Origin: Gryganskiella cystojenkinii
Lineage: Eukaryota; Mortierellomycota; Mortierellomycetes; Mortierellales; Mortierellaceae
Reading direction: 5' to 3'
Length of the DNA stretch: 52,494 nt
Assembly (NCBI GenBank): GCA_015852425.1
Contig: JAAAIG010000184.1
Span: forward strand, 1-52,494
Shown here: positions 32,397 through 42,067 of the stretch, piece by piece
Numbering within the stretch: position 1 is the first letter of the stretch
How the letters are laid out: each line of letters begins with the position of its first letter
The notes under the pieces: generated by a model
What the model saw: the letters and a program-made list of their open reading frames with translations, nothing else
What the model was told of the DNA's origin: nothing
The model's database searches: none
Position numbers and translations under genes: made by a program

Positions 32397-34479
32397 ATGT
32401 CCGACTCAAAAGATCGCGGACGCGGTGGGAAAAGGGGCAACAACCGAAGATCCAAGCATACTGTAGTAGCAGTCCCTGCTCCCCCTGCCTCCTCGTCCTC
32501 AAACAGCGAACCAACGGCGATCGAAGATCTTACTGCCTCAGCTCCAGTAACACCGGCTTCGCCCTCCTTCGTTATCAACATGTCGTCGAAAAACAGGACT
32601 TTAGTCGGTTCTCCCGAACGCGTTGGTGGTCCGGGAGATGGACCCATCTTTTCAGGATCATCGTCATCCTTGAACCGCTCCGAATCCTCTCCGTTTGCAA
32701 CAACAACAGCATCACACGAGCACGAGCACCATTTCAGAGAGCCTTCGATCGGTGAGCGATTCGGACGTCGTCACGGTCAAGATTGGCCCTCGAACCCCAG
32801 TGGCAGTCGATGTGCTTCTTGCCCCGGATCGAGATCCGAGTCCCGGTCAAAGTCTCGTGGAGGCGCGGGCGTGAGACGGACCTCCGGAATCCTCTACAAG
32901 GCCATCCCTGCGAAACCCGTGATGGGGCCTGAAGTCTTTCAGAGCGCTCGCAAGACCGAAAAGGAGATTAGCGCCATGAAGGGTGCCAAAGTCCAAGAGT
33001 ATTATCGATCGTTGGTATGATGATCATATCTTCTTTTGATGTTTTGTTTTATCTCTGAGTCAAGCATACATAGAGGCTGTTGTACTGATATTTCTCCTGG
33101 TCTCACCACCAATAGAATGAACTGTTAGACTCTTTCAGTGAGGTCGAGGAGGTCTTGAGGGAACATCGGGAAGAGGAAGAGGCTCAGGCAAAGAATTTTC
33201 CTCAACTACCTAATGGAGGGATGGCGGACTCGCTGGTGGATGAACGGAGCACCGGCTGTTATGGCACCACCAACTCTTCTTCCGCGGTCGTGATCCATGA
33301 TGTCGCCAGGAATTCATCCACGGGAGACGGAGAAGGCGACGCTGAAGTTGATGAAAATGCGCCGTTGATAGCATACAAGCGCAAGAAGCGAACTTCCCCT
33401 ACTCTCAGTAAGTAGTGGATCAAGAAGACGTGGGGGTACAACCTCTATTCCCGACTTTGTTACTAATCGTCAGATGATCGACTTTTTTCCCCTTCGCTTT
33501 CTATAGTTCAACTGGCAATTAACGTCAGTTTTCTTGCCAACATCTTTCTGGTGATTCTCAAGATCTGGACCGTTCTTTTGTCGGACTCTCTGGCAGTTCT
33601 CGCCTCGATGATCGACTCACTCATGGATCTGCTGAGCGGTGCCATCATCTGGTACTCGGCACGCCTTCGCGATAACACCTCAGACGGTCATAGATACCCA
33701 GTCGGAAAGGCTCGCATGGAACCCCTGGGGATCATTGTCTTTGCAGCCGTAATGGTGACCTCGTTCATGCAAGTCATGCTGCAGTCATTTGAGAGATTGG
33801 TGGAAGGATCCGAGGAGCCTCCTGTGGACCTGGGCGTGATCATCTTGTCGTTACTGGCTCTGAATATCGCAATTAAGTTCGCACTCTGGCTTTGGTGTAG
33901 GACCATGAAGGATAGCTCGAGCGTCTTGGCCTTGGCTCAGGATCATTTGAACGACGTTGTCTTTAACGTGTTTTCGACATTGTTCCCAGTCGCGGGACAG
34001 TTTCTGGGCTGGTGGTGGCTCGATGCCGTGGGCGCCATCATTCTCTCGATCTCCATCATCACGGAGTGGACAGGGACTTGTCTCCGTGAGTCGAAAAGAG
34101 ACGGCCGTACGATCACAATACGCTTTCGAAGATGTCATGAGACGATACTAAACTCTTTGACTACTTTTTTAAAACCGCATTCATAGACAATATCCGTCGA
34201 CTGACTGGACATGCCGCAACACCCCAAGATATTCAACAACTTACATACATGACTTATCGCTTCTCTAACGCTATCCAGGAGATTGACACGGTCAGGGCGT
34301 ACTCTGCCGGCGATGGTCTCTTTGTCGAGATTGATATTGTCCTTCCACCCGATACTCCTCTGTCGCAGGCTCATGATCTCGGAGAATCACTTCAGGGTGC
34401 ATTGGAGAGACTCGACAGCGTGGAGAGAGCTTTTGTTCACATAGACTACAACGCTGTCCATGCTATTGAGCATCGTTAA
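32397..34479 (+). CDS. Cation diffusion facilitator, Mn-type (CDF family)
   Basis: Proton-coupled efflux of divalent metal into vacuole or Golgi, or out of the cell. Model: join(32397..33014, 33116..33407, 33507..34085, 34187..34479), 593 residues. Residues 1-300 are a long Ser-rich cytosolic N-terminus with a short His/Glu patch (HEHEHHF) and an acidic LLDSFSEVEEVLREHREEEEA segment. Six membrane helices follow. Metal-site motifs are DSLMD (Asp340, Asp344) in helix II and DHLND (Asp449, Asp453) in helix V. Asp in place of the His of Zn transporters is the Mn-CDF signature, as are the ASMIDSLMDLLSG and HRYPVGKARMEPLG blocks. The C-terminal ~100 residues form the cytosolic dimerisation domain (DTVRAYSAGDGLFVEIDIVLP). 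Nearest known relatives are plant MTP8-11 type and fungal Mn/Fe CDFs. Confidence 0.92.
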
Positions 34480-34579
34480 ATGGTAGAAATGCGGGTATAG
34501 TCTTCATTAAAAAATCATTTAAGCATGATATTGTATTCGGGAAAGGGTATGAACGAGCAAGAAAATGTAATGTCTAGCT

Positions 34580-36061
34580 CTAAAAGATGCCGTTGGATCG
34601 TAAAAAGTTATAAGTGTGGATCAGTACACTTTGGTTCGCAATCAAGTTGTGGCCCTGATTCTTGAGAACCGGTTCCATGAACAACGACGCTGTGGCGAGG
34701 TTAAAAGCCCAGGTCAGGGCGATCAAGATCACATTCGGTACCCGGACCTTCTTGCCAATAGTCGAATCCAAGACCTGAGAGAGAATAGTGCCTGCACCCT
34801 GAATCAAAAAGAACAAAGTCATGTGGCCCGGACGGATCTGCCACATACTAAACATCATGTACTCGTGCATCAACCCCGACATCAAAAAGACGCCCATGAC
34901 TGGTAGGACCTTCTCGGCCGTCTTGACGAGCCTTCTTTGGGAAGCTGTGGTCGCCTTGGGGGCCACATACTTGCGGATGAAATGGTAAACGGGCTTGGCT
35001 CCGAGATCGACCCAGATGTACTGGAAGAGATGATGCCATTGTTGCCAAAAGACTCGAGGCGAGGTCGCGAGCCCTGGGAAGTAGTGCGAAACCATAGTCC
35101 ACTCTGTGTTTCGGACGAGGTCGCCCGTGACAGTGGCCCAGATGATCATGATGGTGTAGTTTGCCAGAGATATATCGAAAATGACCATGGCTGCGACGCC
35201 AATGTTGACTAGGGTCTGACCGAGGAGCGAAAAGGTTTGGATCTCGGCGAAATCGATGAAACTCATGCTGAAGGCGATCACATCGACAAGGACGGTGTAA
35301 AATAGCCAGCGAGGGAGGTAAACGCTCCAATGCTGAGGGTTGGGATCGACGGGAGGGGTATAAATCTGCTTGACAGGCTTGCCCTTTGCCAAGGTAGGTG
35401 TTGAGGGTTTTGTCGTTGCTGGGGTGTTGATTGCGGTGGTATCGTTTGGTGTTGTAGTCTTAAAAGTGGCACCGTCATCACTCTTGTTCTTCTTCTCATC
35501 AGTCTCCTCTTGCTCCTTGCGGTCAGCTGCACGCTCAAGTTCCTGACGAAGCCTTGATTGTTGCAGCTCGAGTTCGTATCTCTGGAGCTGATCCTTGCTC
35601 ATGGGAATCTTACGGAAGGGCTCCCAGACCTCACGCCACCAATCTTCCAAGTTCATGGTCGGCTCCTTGCCCGTCCTCCAGGGACGAACGTAGTACAGGT
35701 CGATCTGACGCATCAACACACATCCACAAGCACCAACGTGAACCAGTTGAAGGATGGGCGAGCTGATACTAGAGGTAATCAAGGGGACGATGGTCAATCC
35801 GAGAACCAAGGGAGCGGCCATGATTTGTTTTTGTTGAAGTGTAAAGGGCAAGAGCAAGAGGATGTAGAGTCCTCCACCGAAGATGAAAAAGATGGAAAAG
35901 TAATAGGCGTCTGGAAGACCGAACTGGAAAGAGTTCTTATTCTGGAGGAGCAACGTCCGGGCGACAGGGAGTTGTGGAGGGAGGGCATTAAAGAAGGCAT
36001 TGTTGGTGAGCTGGCTGAGGGTTGAGAGTAACCTCGCAGTGGAAGCCGTGAGAACTTCCAT
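34580..36061 (-). CDS. Wax-synthase-like membrane-bound O-acyltransferase (MBOAT_2)
   Basis: Single exon, 493 residues, multi-pass membrane protein, probably in the ER. The C-terminal half carries the wax-synthase-type MBOAT features. FWQQWHHLFQYIW (about residues 345-357) fits the family's FW-x-RWHH-like motif. SGLMHEY contains the expected catalytic His (His399). The preceding segment has a WTMV...FPGLATSPR stretch. Residues 170-235 form a charged, disordered cytosolic loop rich in Glu, Lys and Thr (ELERAADRKEQEETDEKK). The acyl acceptor cannot be read from the sequence: fatty alcohol, sterol, diacylglycerol and trichothecene-type acceptors all occur in this family. Oleaginous Mortierella relatives make storage lipid, so a neutral-lipid role is reasonable inference. 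It is convergent with the CDF gene (100 bp between stops). Confidence 0.85.
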   Translation of the reverse strand: MEVLTASTARLLSTLSQLTNNAFFNALPPQLPVARTLLLQNKNSFQFGLPDAYYFSIFFIFGGGLYILLLLPFTLQQKQIMAAPLVLGLTIVPLITSSISSPILQLVHVGACGCVLMRQIDLYYVRPWRTGKEPTMNLEDWWREVWEPFRKIPMSKDQLQRYELELQQSRLRQELERAADRKEQEETDEKKNKSDDGATFKTTTPNDTTAINTPATTKPSTPTLAKGKPVKQIYTPPVDPNPQHWSVYLPRWLFYTVLVDVIAFSMSFIDFAEIQTFSLLGQTLVNIGVAAMVIFDISLANYTIMIIWATVTGDLVRNTEWTMVSHYFPGLATSPRVFWQQWHHLFQYIWVDLGAKPVYHFIRKYVAPKATTASQRRLVKTAEKVLPVMGVFLMSGLMHEYMMFSMWQIRPGHMTLFFLIQGAGTILSQVLDSTIGKKVRVPNVILIALTWAFNLATASLFMEPVLKNQGHNLIANQSVLIHTYNFLRSNGIF

Positions 36062-37652
36062 GGCTTTGCGTTACAGTGTCTGTGCGTGGAATGACGACCG
36101 TTGTGCTGTTCGTAATAAGGGAAAGGAAAAAAGGGAAGGGCTCGGTGTATAATTAGGTCGTTGCAAAAAAGAAAGAGTTCAAAAAGAAAGAGCTGAAAAA
36201 GAAAGTCGGAATAGCTTGGTGGTAGGTGAGAGAGGAGAAAGTGGTGGGTGAGAGTGGAGAAAGACAGGAAAGGCGTAAGAAGGAGACAAGAAAGAATTGG
36301 AGGATGGCACACCTTTATATGAAAGTGAGCAAATAAAAACAAATCGCACAACTTTCACTGGAACGTGCAAATTGCGTGCACAGATAATAATGTTGTTTTG
36401 GGTGCTTTTTTTATCAGAAAAGTTAATTGAGAGACCGAACTATGGCGAGATTAATCATTAATCGTCTATCATATGAAAGAAGACGGCATAAGCTTTACTT
36501 GGGACTTGTGCGTCTTTTCTTTCTTCTTGGCACTCTTGAAAGGTCAGAAAGAAGCAAGTTCTCCTCCGCACGGACAGACGAGGGTCGGATATTCAAAAAC
36601 AATTTTTAATCTCGTTTTAGTTTTCTGAGAAAAGTAGGCCGAAAGCGTCGCACTTTTCTTTTCACCCACATGCTTCGAACAACACAATCATGCTCTTCAT
36701 CACAAGTTGACAATGAGCTGGTTCCCGTCTCTGGGTGATTTTTTTTTTTTGGCACCAGGGTCATCTTTGTCATCGTTGCTCTACAGTATCTTGCAACTTC
36801 ACCCACACCCCACATGCTCTTTCAATCATTGCAGAAAAGACTACGATTTCTGCCCACGTTCTTGCATTCATGCAAGACAGAGTCGACAGACAAGCATTCC
36901 GTCCTTTTTCTTGTGCTCGATACGATTCAAAGACAGAGATTAGGGAGGCAAAGGGTAGGCTATCTTGTCGCCAACGCTCCTTGCACTAGGACTGCATGTC
37001 TGGTTTGTCATGGTTTGTCCGTGCAGTTTCCTTTTTTGTATTTTTTTTTTTTTAGCTGTGTGGTTGTGGGTTGTGTGTGCATGTGTTATGCCCGCTGGGC
37101 ATGGTCCGATCGCACAACGGACAGGGACAGACTGTCGGAAGAAAGGAAGCAAACAAAAAAGAACAAAGGCATTGAATCGAGTGCTCACTTGTTTTCTTTT
37201 TTTTTGAGTTATGGAACATGTGGGAAAGAACGGAGAGATAGGGAGAGGGAGTCAAGTAATCAAGAGCGATGCGATGCGAGCCGAGCTGACGACGAAAGCG
37301 ATCACAAACACGATCTCTGGGAACCGACCGAGGTCCGGCGTCTCGAAAAGCACACCAACCGCATAACGCGAGCAGACTCGAGCACCGAAATGCCACCAAT
37401 TCGAGTGGTGGCGAAGTGATGTAAATATAGTTCGAAAAACAATGAAAAGATCCTCACTCTGTCTCTTCTTCGCAAACAACTACTCCCTCTCACTTTCGCA
37501 TTCTCGCATCTTTTCCCACATCCTCGTCATTTCGTTCCTTCTTCCATACCTTCTCCTTTTCTTCATTTCTCTTTCGCTGCTGCATCACACCTTCTCGTGG
37601 CCCCAACGTATTTGTCACGCTGTTCATCGTTACGACTAAGACGTCCTGGACA
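36062..37652. other. 1.6-kb stretch with no supported gene
   Basis: Promoter and leader of the MBOAT gene, CT-rich on its strand at 36110-36340, then AT-rich sequence with T-runs near 36738 and 37041. The right end is CT-rich (37460-37590) and may be the old promoter of the F-box/LRR pseudogene. Confidence 0.45.
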
Positions 37653-38310
37653 CATCCCCTCGATGTACATGAGATTCGCTCAAGAATTGCCAGACGCTTG
37701 GCCTCAAAGACCTTGCGTCCTGTGCGCTTGTGAGTCAGGATTGGAACGACTCATTTACACTGCCACGCTTCAACAGTGTCGTCTTGTCGGAACTTGGCCT
37801 CAGCATGAAATCTGTTGAGAAAAACAAGCTCCTTATACAACACCTGGAGATTCCGAGCTCGGCCTATGAAAAACTAATATCAATAGCTGCACGAGAGAAA
37901 GTAGTTTCTAGCATCATGATCCACTGGAATCTGACCTCTTTGGACTTGTGGTGCAACTCGACTGGAGACAACGGAGCTCAGACGCTGTCTGAGGCACTTA
38001 GGGCCAACTCGACTCTGACCACTTTGAACTTGAATGACAACTCGATCAGAAACTACGGGGCTCAGGCGCTGGCTGCAGCACTTATGACCAACTTGACTCT
38101 CTTGGGGCACAACCCGATCGGAGACAGTAGAGCTCTGGCTCCGTCTGAGGCACTCAGGGACAACTAGGCTCTGACCACTTTGTACTTGGATTACGGCTCA
38201 ATCAAACGCAATATAGCTCAAGCGCTGTCAGATAAGTCAATTGGAGATAATGAAGCTCAGGCACTGCATCAAGTGTCTCAGCCCACAGCATATATTCTAC
38301 AATGAAATGT
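37653..38310 (+). pseudogene. Decayed F-box/leucine-rich-repeat (RNI-type) gene
   Basis: An F-box-like start (HPLDVHEIRSRIARRL, from 37653) is in a different frame from its own continuation (GLKDLASCALVSQDWND, about 37702 on). There is a frameshift inside the F-box near 37700. The second frame runs to 38167 and shows RNI-type leucine-rich repeats of ~28 residues (LTSLDLWCNSTGDNGAQTLSEALRANSTLTTLNL and a second unit). A TAG at 38165-38167 ends it where the consensus has a small residue, yet the same frame continues with recognisable repeats (ALTTLYLDYGSI, AQAL, IGDNEAQAL) until about 38280. No ATG begins the main frame. Such F-box or NLR-like LRR families are very large in Mortierella-type genomes, so this is probably one dead copy. 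Confidence 0.75.
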
Positions 38311-39289
38311 GATGTGGTGCATCTACATGTGCACAATAATCGCATATGTTCACAAATAAAGCCAATTGCCCCTCCATTTTACCCTAAACATTGCTTCCTT
38401 GTGACAGGAGACTTCAGGGTACTCTACACGACATCCCCAAGAGTGACATCGAGGAGGCGTGCCGTGATAGAGTCCTAATCCAGGTTGTCTCGCGATGCTG
38501 ACAAAGATATCGACAACCTACTTTCTCTCTTTCTCACCCTCCCCCTCCCCCATTCCTTTTCTCCTCCACTGCCTCACCTCTTACTTTCGTCTTCGTTCTC
38601 GTTCTTAGTCCACAATGCCATGCAGTCCCGCTCACAATAAATCGCAATAACCAACCTTACACTCCCCTCTCATGACGCAATTATGCACTTTGCAGCAATG
38701 TCTCCATTTCAACGAGTGTTTGGCTCAACATCCCATTCAAAAAAATGCGCCACCAAAACTCGACAAGGCTGCTTTCACGGATCGTATTGAATGTGGCGAG
38801 GCGAGGCTCAGACCTAAGAAAGGGTTGGTCCTTTTGTATGTTGTTTAGGAGAGGCAGAAAACTCCATCGCAGCAAATAGACTTCTTGGAGGCTCCCAAGT
38901 TACGCCCAAGACAACATGACCTTTCAAAAAGTAGGAGGATAGCAGATATGTGGTCGAGCAAGAGAGGTTGAGTTTTTTGCAAGGTGGGTCAACTTCAAAA
39001 TTGCCCATCAAATCCCGGGCAAAGGATTTCCCCAGCAGTATGACGCTACTTTTTTTTTATATATTTTTTTTTAGGTGTGAACCTTTTTTTTTCTTTGGCT
39101 GTCTCTCTCTCATTTCATTGATAACGACTCACTTTTCTATTTTTCTCTCTTCTTTTCCTTCAACTTCAGCTTTTTTTTTTAGTCGTTACTCTTCCATCAC
39201 TCTATTCTTCTCATTCACATAAAAGAGATTATCATTCCTGTCAGCGAAAGTCTATTTTATTTTCCATTCCTAAAAGACATATCATCGCC
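38311..39289. other. Gene-free stretch before the HAD phosphatase
   Basis: Holds an AATAAA at about 38355, CT-rich blocks near 38520-38580, and T-runs (39052-39094, 39172-39180) in the likely promoter/leader of the phosphatase. Two short minus-strand ORFs (38681-39011) have no features I trust. Confidence 0.45.
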
Positions 39290-40214
39290 ATGACTGTATC
39301 AACTCACGCCACCGCCTCTCCCTTCCCTATCCGCTGCCGCGGTCTCCTCTTCGACATGGTAAGGGAAAAAAAATTGCCGAGCAACCCATGACTTCGACAT
39401 GCATCCCACACTCTGTCTCTTTGTCCTCCCTTATTTCTTATCCGACTGCGCTATCGCGATTTACGCCCAATTACACACAGATTGGGCGGACTCGATCTAT
39501 TCTTTTTTTGCTCCGAAGCTCACTCCTTTTTTTTTTTTTGTGGNNNNNNNNNNATCGCCAAAAAAAATTTAGGATGGCACTCTGATCGACACCACCGCCA
39601 TCGTTGAGCGCCACTGGAAGGTTTGGTGCCTGGCACACAATGTCAACTATGACGAATTGATCGCCACCTCTCACGGTCGCCCCTCCTTTGAGATCATGAA
39701 GCAGTGGGCCCCCGCCGAGAAGCAAGAGGAATATCAAACCCGAGAATATCTCACAAAACTCGAGGATTTAGTTTCGAACGATATAGACGGCATGATCTTG
39801 ATCCCCGGCGCCAAGGAACTTCTCAAGGTCGTCCCTAGATCTCAATGGGCTGTCGTCACCTCCGCAGGATACGAAATGGCCGTTCAACGGTTTCAACAGA
39901 TGGAACTCACCACCCCACCAGTCTTGGTCACCGCCAGTCATGTCTCCCATGGAAAGCCTCACCCTGAGGGATACATGTCTGCGGCTAAACAGTTGGGACT
40001 GGATTCCAAGGATTGTGTCGTCTTTGAAGATGCCCCAGCGGGTATCCGCGCTGGTGTCGCCTCAGGAGCCAAGGCTGTCATTGGTATGAACACGGGAACG
40101 ATGCCCTTGCATCATCTGATCGAGGCCGGGGCAAACCCAATCGTGAAGAGCTTTGACGAGTTGCACTTTGAGTTCTTGCCCGATGGTTGGATTGAGATTA
40201 CAAAGAGGAGTTGA
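39290..40214 (+). CDS. HAD-superfamily sugar-phosphate/glycerol-phosphate phosphatase (GPP/DOG type)
   Basis: Hydrolyses small phosphate monoesters with Mg2+. Model: join(39290..39358, 39573..40214), 236 residues, about the size of yeast Gpp1/2 and Dog1/2 (around 245-250). The catalytic motif FDMDGT (nucleophile Asp22, acid Asp24) is split by the intron between Met23 and Asp24. Other HAD motifs are VVTSAG (motif II), KPHPEGY with the motif III Lys, and VFEDAPAG (motif IV acidic pair). The cap block SHGRPSFEIMKQWAP resembles the SHG..T..A..FAP block of Gpp1. Sequence alone cannot separate glycerol-3-phosphatase from 2-deoxyglucose-6-phosphatase. The intron contains a 10-base N gap, so its real length is unknown, but coding sequence is unaffected. 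Confidence 0.88.
39544..39553. other. Assembly gap (10 N) in the HAD phosphatase intron
   Basis: Ten N bases after a T-run. A 10-N run is a common placeholder, so the missing length may differ. It lies within the intron. Confidence 0.95.
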
Positions 40215-42067
40215 ACAACAAAGAACACTCACCAGGCGAGTGTGTGAAAGAACAAAGATCAGCAATGCCCGATTCCCTCTATCTCGATACTGTAGCCTAT
40301 CTAGATGCACACTGCACACTGCACACACAGTTTCTTAATAATATAACTCCTTAACAGCGGGTTGATCAAAGAGGATCTGCAATCGATAGTACAATTTCAC
40401 TTCTTTTGTTGGGAACACAAGAAAAGCAAATAGAGCCAAGAAGTCGAGAATATCTCGCTCTCAAAATGGTATTCTCCTTCCTCTGCAGCGTCCCGTCCCG
40501 CCAGGTCTCATGTTTGCAACCTCTCTGGTATGGAGGTTTCTTTTTTAGCTTCTGTCTCGCCTCGGATTCTCTTCTTGGTAATCCAGGGATATCGGATTTA
40601 ATAGTGTGATGTCAATTACAACCAACCAAAGGATGGCAAAAAGATGGGGTTCCCAAAGGAGACGGTGGACTAGAAAAGGAGGAAGACAGGTTCAACCAGT
40701 CATTTGGGGGAATAAATGTTATCCACCCCCATTCCGACCATGCCAAAACAGGAACGTGTATTTGTACCACGTGCAAAGGTATTGAGGAAAGACCTTGACG
40801 AGTGGTTCTGGACAGACGAAAAAAGACAGAGAGAGAAATGGTTTTCGGGTGGTGTGGAGGAACAGAGGGAAGAGGATGGATCCTCTTCTGGGCCACATCG
40901 AAGTTGTCGGCCCCCCTACTTGAACACTCTTAAAAACGTAGTGGAGAAAGTTCTTGAGTGATGACTTCATTTGAGACTGAATTCCCACATTCTTGGCCAC
41001 CCACCATGTTTTCTCGCAGTCGTCGCACAAATAATATCCAAAAAGGAATCACCGAAAAAAGTGACCAGCAGACGGTTGTGAAATGGGCATTCGAGACCGA
41101 ACGTCCCTGGCACTCCGTATCTCCGTTCCTTCCATCTATGCCTCCAGTTTACCTAAACTTTCCCCGCCGATTTTGGAGTCTGAGAGGACATGCACCTCGC
41201 TTCCATTGGTCTTGCCTTTTAACCTGCAACCAATCCATGACATGAAGAAATGGTGATAATTGGACCAGGGGGAAAATCCTTCTCTAAACCCTTCTTCTGT
41301 TTTTCGATTGAACCCCTTTTGATATGATTTTTTTGAGAATTCCAATGTCTCCCGAACGCGTTTTTTACCCTCCTCTTTCTTTTTCTTTTCTACTCACAAA
41401 TACGCGTCCAAATCAAGATCCGCTTCTCAACTCCCCCCTCGCTCTCTCCCTGTCCATTTCCCCCTCCAAAGAGAAGGTCACTCACTTTCTTTTTCGGTCT
41501 TTTCTTTATTTTTACCGATTCGATTCGGTTGCCTCTAAGCTTTTTACAATCCTATAAACATTCCTGGATAATTTGATCGATACTTGGACCAAAGTCCAGT
41601 CCAGTCTGTCCGTCCGAAACGCGTTCCTGGGATTGGGGTCCATTCTTACCTTCTCTTTCTCTCTCTTTTCTTCTTCTTTCTCTCTCCTCTCCTCCAATAT
41701 CTTTGTCCCCCTCTATTACACTCTTTGTCCTACTCTTCTTTTTTTTTTGCCACTCTTGACAAAGAGGTCTGGATACCCATCCACCCTCAACTCACCCCTG
41801 TCGTTATTGAACAACAATAACACTTAACAGCAACACACAACAAAAAAGATCATCTCCACACATAAACTATCTATTTATCTTTTTTTATTTTAAATAGTAA
41901 CTCTCAACTTCACTTCAACTACCTTACTCTCGTCGAGAGTTATACCCTCACACTGTGAATTCAATCCCCCCAGTTTTGCCACCACGGATTACCAACGCTA
42001 CTCCTCCTGCTCTAGTCCCTTCCCTTCGTCCGTTTACCCGCCTTACCCTCCTGACCAGCAGTACTCA
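40215..42067. other. 1.85-kb stretch with no supported gene
   Basis: 3' UTR of the HAD gene and the long CT-rich promoter/leader of the hyaluronan-synthase-like gene (41340-41800 strongly pyrimidine-rich). An 81-codon ORF at 40716-40961 has a charged, protein-like composition but no domain or supporting signals. The last 110 bp (41957-42067) are open in frame with the downstream ATG. Confidence 0.45.

Noticed and set aside
40716..40961. 81-codon charged ORF
   Set aside because: Protein-like composition but no motif, no neighbouring exons and weak start context. Not enough to call a gene.
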